A stretch of DNA of 64,000 nucleotides from Lonicera japonica (taxonomy: Eukaryota > Streptophyta > Magnoliopsida > Dipsacales > Caprifoliaceae), in assembly GCA_021464415.1 (NCBI GenBank), contig CM038470.1, positions 31,796,122 through 31,860,121 on the forward strand, read 5' to 3'. The position numbers and the translations under genes were made by a program. This document shows, piece after piece, positions 36,401 to 48,580 of this stretch (position 1 is the stretch's first letter; the number at the start of each line of letters is the position of its first letter). The notes under the pieces were generated by a model. The model searched no databases. It was not told the origin of the DNA and was given only the letters and a program-made list of their open reading frames with translations.

Positions 36401-39400
36401 CCTTCCTTCTCTCCCCAACCCCCCAACCAATAACACAGAAACAAAAAGAGGCAAAGGGGGTTAAAAAAAAATAAAGAAGACTTGCAAGACACTTTTAACT
36501 GTTTATGTACAGAATCATGTATTATTCTTCTGGAATGCAAGAACAAGTCTCACACTTTATGGTCCATTTGATAAAAAAGTTGAAAATGATTAAAAAAACT
36601 ACTAATATTTATGAAAAGTTAGAAAAAGAATAATAATATAAAAAAATCACACTGCATACTATTTTTGTTTCTCTTTTTTTATGGACAAAATTTCTTACCC
36701 TGCACCTAATTTGGGTTCCATGAGAAAATCCAAAAAAAGTACAAGGAAATCTCACAAAATCACTCTGTTTCTTTTTTCAACTTATAAAACATTCAGGAAT
36801 GTTTTTAATCATTTTCAATTTTATTTTTTTAAATCAAACACACTTTACCAATTTTTAGTTCTGCTGGGAAATCACACTTTCAACCAAGTTGTACCTGACT
36901 AGTTCAAGATCAACTCGAGATCATTTTTCAGACCAAAAAAACAAAAAACTCGAGATCATTTCTTAAGTTGATGAACCAAGCTTGGTCACAAAGGGTTGTT
37001 TAATAAAACGAGTCGAGCTCGATCAGACTCTATTGACTCAATTAGGTTTGTTAACGTGAGCTGAATAAGCTCGCAAACAGGCGGTTCTACTAATATAACA
37101 TCTGACTATTGTGTAAAAATTAAGCTTGTTTGTTTAGAGTTTGTGTAGGTTTGCTAACCAGCTGAATCAAATATATACTTGAGCCATGAGCCATAAAGGA
37201 GCTTGACCGCAAGTTCACATGCGAGCTATATTGAGCCAGTTCTCAATAGAATGCTAGAATTGAAGTTGAAAATATGGGCCTAATTGACAAATGATGGATA
37301 TAATTGTATAATACCTGAAGCGAATTCGTTTAAGTTCATTGCCACCATTAGGAAGAGAAGCGAAAGTAATTTGAACACCAGGTTCAACCTGAGCCATCCA
37401 TTCTTTGGGTTCATCCTCGTCCTCTAACACCACGTCACCGGACTGGGACATGAAGTCTCGCCCAACAGGGCCCCTGCTGAACTGCCCGGTGAACCTTGAG
37501 TCGGGGTGGTGACCCCCGCTTGTAAAATCCCAAGCTGGAGTAGAGTTGGAGCTCCCGGGTGGAATGTAAGGGTACGGTACCCCTTCTGATATGGTATCAA
37601 AGTCAGGGTAGTGCCTCTGCCCTTTCTTATAGCTGCTGCTGCCTGCATAGGGCTTTGTTTGCTTACTTGAACCTGAGAATTTCAAAGCAATATCCTTTAT
37701 CTGCAAATGATTAAAATCATATGTTAGTATCATAAGAAACACAAAGTCTCTGGATATAGGCATTTTCTTTATGCGCTTGAAAAACATTAAGGTGCACCAA
37801 AATTGGCATAAACATGAGTTTGGCAAAAGAAAATTACTTTGACTTATTTGATAGTTTTTTTTTTTTAAAAGAGGCTTATTTGATATTTACTTGTTTGCAA
37901 ATTTCTGATTTCAAATATTTGTAATCCTCAGCTGTTTAATGTGTTTTTCAATCACGGTAACGTATAGGTTACATTTTACTAAACAAACTAACAGAGAATA
38001 ACATGTTGTGGAAATAGTTAACCCAGATTTTGATTACCAAATTGGCATGGTTTTATTCATTATTATTGTCCATGGCTAAGCAGATTACACAGTCAAAAAT
38101 TGCAAGCATTATATCTGTTCCTGTCAAAATTAAAACCTAGTATAAATAAGATATGGATAGCATAAAACACAGACGAAGAATGCTATTCGTATATTTGAAA
38201 CAATTTCAGTCTGGTTCAACCATATAATATAGATAACTAAGCATCTCGGACCAACTTATTCAACAACCAGCTATAGAAATTACCGTTATGTTGCAGTATA
38301 AATATTGTGAACTACAAGATAGTTAGGAACTTGAGATTAGTCTTAAACCCGTTAATCTCCACCAAAGGTTTGGCTAGGGATGAAATACATTTCACTTTCA
38401 CTTTCTAATCGCAAGCAAATATGGCCTTACTTGAGCCTAGCGACATTTAAACTGTTATATTTCATCCTACCCACCTAGTCCTCCGAACTGGAAAAGAAGA
38501 TGCCAATTGCAGTATTTTTTATTGCACTGTATCCCCAATTCACAGTCATATTCGCAAATGAGCTTCTAGCTCGACGGAAAGTGCACCTGGGTTCGAAACA
38601 GAGAAAAGAAGTCGCACCCTTCTCAATGTCTACGAACAAAACTTGTTTACCACCATAATACTTGGTACATTGAATCATTGATTACGTTCTAAGGTGAACT
38701 TGGACTCTTAATTTACACCATCTAAAAGGAGTGTGAAACTAGTAAATATGGAACAGATTGGAGGTTCTCTCCTTTTTGGTTTTGGGAATGAAATGGCAGC
38801 CAGTTGGAAGGAGCTACCACTGTACGAGTGCAAATTTAACAGTCTGAATTATTATCTATTAATTTCTATACTTGAGAATTCTTCAGACTGACTGTCACAT
38901 ATTAACTTCACTGACCAATTTGACCTGCTAGCATTTTTGTTTCCCTTGCCTTTAGGCAAGTTTGAATTCTTTGAGCATACAGTGAGTGGGTGGACAAGAA
39001 TTCAATGGTGGGTCCCATCAAGGACCCTTGCTTGTGTCTTTTCCAAACATTGATTCTTTTATCTTTATCTCCGGATCTACACAGCATAGTGTGTGTGTGT
39101 GAGAGTGGAATATTTTGTGTCACTGCTCACGGGGTTGCAATTTCTAGGAAAGACTTGACCCAACCACCTTCACAGCCTTTCCCCTTTGTCATAATCTTGG
39201 ATCAGGGTAATTTTTTCAGTAGTTAGGATCATTAGAATTGTTAGGTTACTTCAATAACTTCTAAAGCTGGGTTTAGACCCTCAAATTAATCCAACCCAAT
39301 TGGTCATACTGAGGAAGCAGCCCTAACAAAATTCTGAAAATTGGCCATTGTCAAATTCTTGACTCATCAAATAGGATGGGTACAAAATAAGTGAAAAACC

Positions 39401-41414
39401 ATGGTTTACATTTCAACCAATAACTTGGATAATTAACAAAACACTCCCATTACCAACCATAAGAAATGCTTTGTAATAATCATTAATTACGGTATTTGTT
39501 TTTGTGTGGGGACCTTGGTATATTAGTAGCACACTGCAGACTTTACTGTAATGAGGACCAACTAGTGTGATAGTTCTGCACTTCTGCTTGTGACTAAAAC
39601 TTAACCTGCAGATAGTATCTCATATATAAATCACATTGCCACTTATGTACGTGTCTATATATATATATATTTACACAGTTGGAAATTTTGTAGTAAGATA
39701 TGATTTAAGCTGTAAATGGGTCTGGGTCGTCAATAACATTGTAACAAAATGGCATGTGCTGACTGGCATTGGCGAAGCGATTGAAGGAAAGAGGGATAAG
39801 GGTGTTCAGGTTCGAACACCGCCCTCTTTTCAAACTGCTTGGATATATTCAAATGAGGATTAAGCTAATTTAAATTGAAAAAACACTACTCAAGACCGAC
39901 ACAACATGATTAATTGCTAATCCGAGGTACTGATTGAATCTATTTTGATATTTTTGACATGAACAACTACACTCTCTCCAAAAATAAATAGAGATAAATA
40001 AACACGACACAACCGAATTCCACTCCAAAAAAAAAAGAAAAAAGGAAAAGGAAACAGTGATGGTCCTAATTTATTATCTATTTCTGTATTTATATGTTTA
40101 AACTGGTACTAAGATAGCTCTTTCCAGACTGGTGGGGTTACCCACTCAAATTACCTTAAGTGGCCACTCTCATGCTAACCAAAGGCAGAACAACCTATCT
40201 ATTTTTATTCTTTTAAACTATTGTTTAGGGAATCCCTTTTAGTTAATTAATGAATTCACTATTTTATAATAGCGAAAGAGAGTTGATTACAGAGCTATGC
40301 ACAAGTTTTGTCCACTTGAGAATAATTTCTTTGTTTGGTATCTTTCAACTGCTTGGTCAGGCCCTAAAATTTATTATTGCTACCCTCTTCTTGACCTACA
40401 ATGGTAGGACGTAATTAATTGCCAAGGGTTATCTAAACCTGGTTAAGCCAATCACCATTAAAGACCCTAGACCTTTTGCCAGGCTTTTGGTGTACAAAAA
40501 ATAATTCAGAGATGAACAAAAACGTGGATAAGCCAAACACCATTGAGGAGCCTGAAACTCTCGTACTATTTGCTTTTTTCAAGTTTCAACAATTACAGAA
40601 ATCAATGGGCACACTGGGCATTAATAACCCATCTGGTTGTGTATCTCTAGACAATATACGTCATTATTCGTAATCGAATGCACTATCAATTACTCAAAAA
40701 ATATATTAAATTTCGCCTACACAATTCTTTATTTTTATATATATTTTTGAGATTCAAAAAATATTGCCGCTTATTATATAAATTACACGGGCCACCTTTT
40801 GTCCTTTCAAAAATTTGCCATATTTATCCGTAGTCTCATTTTAATTTTAGTATTTTTTAAGTAAAAATAATTTTAACCAAATGAATTACAACTTATTTTA
40901 TGGGCACTTAAAGATATTTTCAATACATGGTAATCTATAGTAGTAAATGTTAAAGCTACCTTTGGAATATGGCTATAAAAGAAGTACCAAATTAGGAGGG
41001 ACCAAAAAGGAATGCCAGCATGCTCTCCCCTCTCGAAAACTACACAAAGATTCCTTACATCCCAAGCCCGCGTCCACCGTGGTAAACAAAAAAATAAATA
41101 TCATTCAATTCGATGTTAACTAGCTGCTACCAAATCCCAACAAACAGATATATGCACTCGAAAACATAACATATATGTGTAGGGGTGGACCACCTAAGGG
41201 GGGTTGGGAGAGAGTTTTCACGTTTCACAAAGAAGGAAAAAGAAGGTGGCAGAAAAGAAAAGTTAAGTATGTATAGGAATAGGAATAGGGGGTGTAGGAT
41301 TAGAACCTGCGCCGTCAGGCTTTTGACGGCTTCTTTTGTACTGGGAGTCCCACGCGCGTTTTCATCACCTCCCTCTTCCTTTCCTTGATTCGAACATGTT
41401 ATACACGTCAGCAT
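33463..41414 (-). CDS. BRX: BREVIS RADIX (BRX) family protein
   Basis: Five coding exons on the minus strand: 41414-41307, 37700-37315, 35994-35865, 34744-34356 and 33541-33463. Phases join and give 363 aa (Arabidopsis BRX is about 344). The N-terminus MLTCITCSNQ has Cys4 and Cys7, which may be lipidated for membrane attachment as in the family. Next comes the conserved KEAVKSLTAQ/IKDIALKF junction and a Gly/Ser/Pro linker with GVPYPYIPP and STPAWDF. There are two BRX domains: residues about 136-195 (EWMAQVEPGVQITFASLP ... KWQAQRWWGENYDRI) and about 309-360 (EWIEQDEPGVYITIRQLADG ... KLWWEQNRERIQAQYL). Both are split at RIRF/RVRF by a phase-2 intron, which agrees with an ancient internal duplication. 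BRX proteins act at the plasma membrane and nucleus in auxin-dependent root protophloem development. The first donor (CAG|GTTCTA) is non-consensus beyond GT. Confidence 0.95.
36387..36402 (+). repeat. 16-base poly(C) tract in a BRX intron
   Basis: An uninterrupted C run within the intron 35995-37314; on the coding strand it is poly(G). Its length is likely unstable or uncertain. Confidence 0.9.
36549..36845. mobile_element. Tourist-like MITE in a BRX intron
   Basis: The ends resemble TGGTCCATTTGATAAAAAAG and TTTAAATCAAACACACTTTA, with TTA near both ends. The interior (GAAAATGATTAAAAA, GAAAAGTTAGAAAAAG, AATCTCACAAAATC) matches the TTTGATAA family. Ends are approximate. Confidence 0.55.
37701..41306 (-). 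other. First coding-region intron of BRX (3.6 kb)
   Basis: It separates the 36-codon first exon from the rest. I see no gene inside. At about 39750-39825 a stretch with GGTTCGAACACC (a tRNA B-box-like motif) and an upstream TGGCGAAGCGA could be a SINE head. Otherwise it is simple AT-rich sequence. Confidence 0.7.
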
Positions 41415-44400
41415 CTTTTCCTTCCTTGGCTAAATTATCCCTTTTCTTTTCCTTTCCTCCTCTCCTTTTTTTTTTTTCCAATTCCCACTGCACTTGATGA
41501 CGATCAACAACAAACAATGCTAATGAGTATTTTTAACAAACATCATTGAAAATAGAATCATCAACAGTTAAAGGATTTAAGATTTGTAAAGATTTGACAG
41601 CTATTTTCTAATAAATATGCAATTAAAACGTGAATAAAACCAGCAGAATACTGAAATAGAATGAGATCTCTAAGAAAAAAAATCTACGTTAACAAAAATA
41701 CCAAACCCATTGAAAGGCATTGATTATGGACTGATCATTTCTAGCAAGATTTCCCATGAAAGGAACTAATTCTTCAACATATTTATAGTAAATAAATCAA
41801 TAAATGCAATATTATACTTACTGATTTCATTTACTAGCCATTTACATGAAATACATTATTAGGTTGTACATTTTTTAAAATATGCAACTTATGATGTACG
41901 TACTTAGTTTAATTATCCGATAAATGAGTGTAATGAGAATCCAACATTAAGTAGTGGCCGGGAGGAAATCGAAATGAAAATCGTTTGAGAAAAGGATTTT
42001 GTTTTCACTCCCTCGAAAGAAACCAAACGAAGCAGATGTAAAGAGAAAAAGTGAAAAGAAAAAGAGATGGGGAGATTAACTCGGGATCAGAGTAACTGAA
42101 ATGATTTGAAAAATCTGTCAAATAATTGAATGCAAAATCGAAAGTGGTCTCATATGTTTGTGCTTTAATATACATGGACCGAATAAAGAAGAATAATAAA
42201 GAATGAGATTTTGAGTGAGCCGAAGTTTCTGACGGATCCCATTAATTTAATTCGGCTTCTTTTTCTTTTGTCTGTATCACATCAATCTTCACCCGTTAAG
42301 AAATCCAGACAAAACATCTATGCATATCTTTGTATTTTCGATATATATACGCACACGGGCTAATCAGCTTGTGTGATTCAAATATTATATAATTTAATTT
42401 AATTATAAATAAATAAGTGACCTAATGATAGTTATAAGTTTAACTAATCTCGCTTTTTGTTTATTTTTAAAATTTAAAGTAATAATTTTAAACAAAAAAA
42501 ATTGAGAATTTTTAACTTACCATTAATTAAATCTCTTGAGGTAAAGTATAAGAGATTTATATTGTGAATTAATCAATTTCAAAATACGGAAATAAATAAA
42601 AATTCAAATCAAATGAACACAAAGCTTCGTTTAATAACAATACTATCAAAAATGAAAAATAATATTTTTTTGATTTATGTGAAAAATTAAAAAATAAGTT
42701 GAAGCATACCGTAATTTTTTTCCTCAAATCACAAAGAATTTGTTTTAATAGAAAAAGTCAAAAATAAAAAATATCTCATCATATATCTCAATTTATTTTA
42801 TATATATTCATTAAAATCATCTGTTTTTGTTATTATTTTATATACTGTTATTAAATGAATCCTAAAAATTTAAATGAGAAGAATGTGAAGTAAAACCAAA
42901 GATTTTAAAACTTGAAGTAGTTAAAATACGTTTTATATAATAATATAGATAAATATATTAATATTAGTAAATTTCTGTAAAGAAGGAGAGAAAAATAAGA
43001 GTAGAATCTGGTACTTTAAGTGGTATGAACATCTGACGGAAGGAAGGAAGAAATGAAGCAGAATGATAAATCGCTTTTAAAAAAAAAATGAATGCGAAGT
43101 GTGGATTGTCGAGTGGTGAAAGTGGTTGTTGAATGGACAGAGAGACAAAAGAAGGGACTCATCGCATTATTATTCGAAAGCGACTCACCGAAACAAACGC
43201 GACGGCCTTCTCTCCTCTTTCTTTACTTTCTCTCTCTAACTCTCTTTATCTCTTTCTCTCTCTTCAAGCAGTGCAAACACTGTCTCCGCGACGACAAACT
43301 TTACGTCTCTCTCTCTATTATACCTTCAGATACTTTTCTTGCTCGTCAAAACCCCAACAGTGTCTAAATCCAAGCTGAAATGGCAAAAACACAAATTACA
43401 CGTTGATCGATAATAAATGTAATCTCTCTTTCGCATAACATTATATCTATATATATATAATATATTGCCGAAGCGATATTTCCTTGTTAGCGCGTGCTTT
43501 TAAAATGATATAAAATTGCTCTGGCAAGCAACTATTACTCTGACAATAATACAAATGAAATTAAACAGAGATGAAGAATCGTTATATACACTAGGAACAG
43601 ATAAAATTAAGAGAAATCTGAAAAAATGCAATCAGATGAATCAGAACAAAGTACATTCAAATCATTATGAGGAAATGAAAGCAGAGATGAAGAATGAAGA
43701 GAAGAACGTCATATACTGTGAAGAGAGAGATTAAGATGAATCAAAGCAAACTACATTTTCATTTTTAAGAAATGAAGAAAACAGAGATGAAGAAGTTGAT
43801 TAGAAGGTTACAGAATTCAAAATCAAGTAAACAGAAATTTCAAATCAGAAATGAAAAAAAAAAAACAAAACTCAATTAGAAGATGTTGATATATTCAAAA
43901 AATCAAATAAACAGAGAGTATATAAATAAACACACAAAAAACAGAGGTTAGTTGATACAATGCGAAGTTGTTCACTAAATCAAATCCCATACCTCAGCAA
44001 CAAACAGACTATTTTCTCATCTCCTTTTCAACTCTCAAACAAATTTCAAAATCTCAGCCTTAAAATCACCATTGACGCATCATTTCTTGTCTGATTTCTT
44101 CGTAGTTTTATAGCGACGGTGAAACCATAGACCATTCCCTAACGAATCAGTCAAGCAACGGCCGTCGAATCTCCCTATGACGTCAAACCTCCTCTAAATT
44201 TGGCGAACAAAATCTTCTCAGCTGCGAACAAAATCTCCGCCGGCATAAAATTCCGGCTAGTCTCCGGCTAAATATCCGCGCCGATTTCTGAATTGATTCA
44301 GTCACCTCCAAAAACGGCAAAAAACTAGATTTCTGATTCTCCCTAGTCCAGGTTTTACGTTTCTATATAAAATATATATATATATATATATATGAATATT

Positions 44401-44474
44401 ATATATAGAGAGAGAAAATATTTAGTAGCAGTAAATGAATACGGACAGGAGAGGAGAAATCTACGGGGTGGTTG
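41415..44474 (-). other. Probable BRX 5' leader and leader intron
   Basis: Between the candidate TATA box (44475) and the ATG (41414) lie about 3 kb. A GC-richer stretch at about 44000-44340 is a likely leader exon, ending at a good minus-strand donor (GAG|GTATGG, about 43994). A likely acceptor is TGCAG at about 41487-41491, just before a purine-rich stretch that runs into the ATG. The region between holds a CT-rich block (43195-43320) and a Tourist-like MITE (42622-42868). Exon limits are inferred from motifs only. Confidence 0.4.
42622..42868. mobile_element. Tourist-like MITE in the BRX leader intron
   Basis: The left end GCTTCGTTTAATAACAATAC and right end ACTGTTATTAAATGAATCC are inverted. 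The interior (AAAATGAAAAATAAT, GTGAAAAATTAAAAAATAAG) matches the TTTGATAA family. The target site duplication is not clear. Confidence 0.6.
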
Positions 44475-44482
44475 TATTTATA
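44475..44482 (-). promoter_or_regulatory. Candidate TATA box of BRX
   Basis: TATAAATA on the minus strand, preceded by CCCTC and followed by a C/A-rich stretch, a standard plant core promoter context. Upstream on the same strand are a palindromic G-box-type ACACGTGT (44671-44678) and a CCAAT box (minus strand, 44688-44692). Transcription would start near 44445-44450. Confidence 0.5.
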
Positions 44483-44670
44483 GAGGGAGGTTGACGCCGT
44501 TAACATTGGCCGTTAAGTAACGGAAAAGGCGTGAACAGTTCGTGTGTGTGTGGGACCATTACAGTTGATGCTGTGTTTCAAACGAACGAATGGTCTAGAT
44601 CGGCGAGGACATTAAGGGCCCACATGTCGAGGTGATGAGATGGCATTACCTCCGAGTGCATGTCAGCATA

Positions 44671-44678
44671 ACACGTGT
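44671..44678. promoter_or_regulatory. G-box/ABRE-type palindrome upstream of BRX
   Basis: ACACGTGT is a perfect palindrome with the CACGTG core that bHLH and bZIP factors bind. It lies about 190 bases upstream of the candidate TATA box. Confidence 0.45.
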
Positions 44679-46517
44679 CCTCATGTGATTGGTTGGGATC
44701 CGTTTTGGGCTGTATCGGACGGCCGTGATTTATTAAAAGTTGACAGATCAAAGAACAATCTAATCGTTTAATTAATAACTTAAGGTGAGAAAATTGAGTG
44801 ATTGGATTAGGTCCCATAATTGGATTTTCGGGGATTCTTTGATTAGACGAAATGGCTGGCGATTCTGATCTGCTAATCATCGTTTTTAAGAATAATTCTC
44901 TAATTTTGTTTTTTTAAGGATATTATTATTCAACTAATAAACCAAGAATAATTAATGTATATAATATAATTTTTTAAAATAACATAAAACTTTTAAAGTA
45001 TATAATATAATTTTTTAAAATAATATTATATACCGGTAAATAGATAATTATTTTAATAACATAAGTTATCGCATAAAAAACCTTATTAATTACTAACTAT
45101 ACATGGTTTTGTCATGTTTGTTTTAATGACCTTGTGTGGTAAGTTATACGGTATATAGTTTGAAAAATATTCTCATACTTATGATTTTTACTATTTATTT
45201 TCATTAGGTGCATTGTATAAATTGTATTATTTTTACCAATTACATTACATAAAAACTAGCTCTATATAATACTCCGTATTTAGTAAAAAACCAAAAAGAG
45301 AAAGGACAGTGAAAGGATCTCATAAATTTAGCAAACCTCTTAATTAATTTACATGCAGCATTACACTTTTAAGCACTTTCACGTGAACCAACAAGAATAG
45401 TTATAATAACCTCAAATATTGGATCAATTTACATTAATTTATGTATGTATTAATAATTGAAAGAATTTGAATTCGGTTATGCTGTTATAACATAAAATTA
45501 TAAAAAAAATTAATTACTTTTTTTTGCACATGCATTTATTTTTTACAACTAGCTAGCTCTAAAGTTAGAGCATGCCAATGGTGTTTAAAATTTTAGTTTT
45601 GTGTAAATAATCATTTAAAAATGAATTTTATATAAAACAATTGTGTAAAATACACCCTATTTACATTGCCATGTCATCTTTCTCTCTCTTAAATTTTTCG
45701 TTATACAATTTCATAATATAATAACTTTAAATAAATAAAAATTGTATATTTAAAATCTACACATCAAGATTTATAAAAAAGATCCATTGTAATTATAAAA
45801 ATATGTATAAAAGAATTCAACAAAAATTATAACAAATTACATTTAACATATGTCTATATCTTATTAGTTATTTCAAATTTTACACAAGAGTTTACAAAAT
45901 TATCACTGGAGATTGATATTTTTAATTTTTTAAGACTTCAAATTTTATGTAAATATAGATTGGCACATAAGATTTACACATTAATTTATACGCTAATAAG
46001 AAGGCACCTTTTGATTAAACTACTTCATCTAGCTATTAAATATTTTACCCCTATTTAAATATCCATGTACATGGAAAGAAAGTGTGAACAAATATCACGT
46101 ATGTTGATGTATTTTTTTTTAATTGTCTCTCTGCCAAGTCAATATCCATAATTAAATATAAAACTTTACAAAAAAGATTTAAGGATAAAGAAGATATAGT
46201 CATATAGATAAGAAAAGTTTACTCAATTCATCTAGCTGAAATTGAAAATTTCACTCTATGATTGGGACATATCAACAATCTCTAACCGTTTTTTTAATCA
46301 TTAATTAACTTAAAATTAATTTTTTAAAACTAATAGGTTCCGTTTGATAGTAACATAAAAACTATAATGAGAAAAACAACTAATTTGAGTGAGAAGATGA
46401 AAAATAAGTTGAGAGATATGGTGAGATTAACTCTTACGTTTGACTTCTTTCATATAATTTTTTTTCATAATTTGGGCGGTGGTGAAGAAATTTGTTGCAC
46501 TCTACAAAAGGTTATTA

Positions 46518-46620
46518 ATTAGTTAGACCATCTGCACTTGGGAAATGCACACACTTGAACCTACAAGAGATCTCGGGTTTGAGTCTTACGAGGATAGGTT
46601 TGGGAGCTAGAGATTTAAAA
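46518..46620 (+). mobile_element. SINE-like (tRNA-derived) piece
   Basis: It contains AACCTACAAGAGATCTCGGG then TTTGAGTCTTACGAGGAT. It is related to 48445-48580 (CTAGCTAGTTGGGAATGCGC ... TTCAAGTCTCATCAAGAT), where a box A-like TAGCTAGTTGGG and box B-like GTTCAAGTCTC can be seen. Assignment is tentative. Confidence 0.4.
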
Positions 46621-48444
46621 AAAAAAGTTAGTAATCTACAATGTATACGCTAAAGTTAATCTGCAACTATTTATATATACGATTCAAATATGTAATACTT
46701 GTCTCATCCTTAGATGTCTAGACTGGTAGACAAAGGCGAAGCCAGGATATGAATTAAGAGAGGTAAAGTGGGGTGGGAGGGAGGGAAATTAGCAAATACT
46801 ACAACATAAAAAATAAATTCAGGCATAATAAAAAAATAAAATAGATCATATATATAATAGGGTAATGATATTAGCACTCCACAAGAAGTTATCTATCACT
46901 CCAAAATTATTTTGTAATGACTAAAAAGTGTCCAAAAAAATTTATATAAAATGTCACTAAAGATAAATCTGGAATATTATAATAACTTTGTAGAGTGCTA
47001 ATATCATTATCCTATATAATACTCTTACCGTCTCAAGTCAAGAGTCACTTTCGTTTTTGAAACATCTAAAATAAAGACCCACTTTAGCTTTAGGGTACAG
47101 TCTTGCTGAATCTCATTATAATAAATAACTTTTAATTTTCATGATTAATTAGATTGAAATAATATAATTCTTAAAAAATACAAAAACCAAAATAAAATAC
47201 TTACTTTGAGATAAATAATATAAATTATCGTGCACATCAAAATGGGGAAAGAAAAACAAAACTTACCATGAGATAGAAGTGCAGATTTTCCTTTTTCTAT
47301 TTTGTGTTGAATGCTGAAGTGATCATATTTCAAGCTTTCCGGTTCAAAGAGTATTTTTTTTTGTCCTTTTACATAATTAACCTTTTAATACTAAAAAGAT
47401 ACAAACTAGACCCTATAGTTTGAAAACTTGCAAAAAAGTCCATTGGTGTTGGCTGATGATTTATAGTTAAAAAGCTTCCGTTTGAATATGTTTTATTTTC
47501 GCTCAAAGAATCTTTTTGAAAAAAAGTGACCTTAAAGTTTTAAACAGTGACATCTCAACCCTAAAGTTTGAAAACTTATAAAATGATCCCTTAAACGTTT
47601 TTATTACTCCATATACCCTATTGTTTTTCAAACTCTCAGAGTTCACTATATATGGCCCCTTGGTCCCAACACACCTCCGCAGCTCTGCCCCTGCTGGTAG
47701 AGGCAACCGTCCCACTTTAACTTGTTCATGTTTAGATTATTTCCAAAGTCAATTAATAATAACTTATTTATATTTTAATAGAAAAATCTTGAAATTAACA
47801 GAGAGCAAAGAAACTATTAATATATATATACACATGTATGTATATATACAATAAATTTCTCACACGAATAGAGACTTTTAGCTACGGTTTTCCGTCGCGA
47901 ATACATTAGGAATATGTTTTTAGTGACGAAAAACCGTCACTAAAGGTTCCGGTCCGTATGGACCGGTTCGCATGAGAATATTTTTGTATATATATATATA
48001 TGTATGTAGGCCGTCTTTGGTAAAAGAATGTATGTATGTGGATTGTGTTTTTAGCGATGAATATATTCTTTCCTTATATATTTGGAGATATATTTTTGTC
48101 ACTAAAATTTCGGTCTATGTATAGACTGTCTACAGAAGAAACTGGATGCGTTTATTTTTTTTTATAACTTATACTTGCGTACAATTTGTTATGAACTTCT
48201 AAACAACCTTGGGACGAGTATGTTGACATGTTGTAGGCTTGTAGCCTTCATTCTGATGTGAGACAAGAAGCAGCTTCAGATGGGTAGCAGCCATTTGTCC
48301 CATATGTTGGACTAATACATCGAATCCATCTAAAGCAAACCTAGTTAGCCATTTTACTAATTAAATTGGCATATTCTACACATAAAAAGATTAAATTTTA
48401 CTTTTTTATCAAGTGCAACAAAAGGCCGTGTATATATGGTATAT

Positions 48445-48580
48445 TGAGCAAGTGAGTTAGTCTAGCTAGTTGGGAATGCGCCCATTCGAACTTAAGAGAT
48501 ATCTCATGTTCAAGTCTCATCAAGATAAGGTTTGGAGTGGGTTCTTTGTTTGTAATTAAAGGAGAGAGTTAAACCACATT
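48445..48580 (+). mobile_element. SINE-like (tRNA-derived) piece
   Basis: TTAGTCTAGCTAGTTGGG resembles a pol III box A and ATGTTCAAGTCTCATC a box B. It is related to 46518-46620 in the opening of the pieces and in the GATAGGTTTGG/GATAAGGTTTGG block. No clear tail or target duplication. Confidence 0.4.

Noticed and set aside
44578..44880. 100-codon minus-strand open frame upstream of the BRX promoter
   Set aside because: It has no recognisable motif. The region has promoter-like elements and slightly higher GC, which lengthens chance frames.
47879..48130. Possible complete CACTA element with TTAGTGACG-type motifs
   Set aside because: Only inner motif similarity is seen; I could not find CACTA termini or a 3-bp target duplication.
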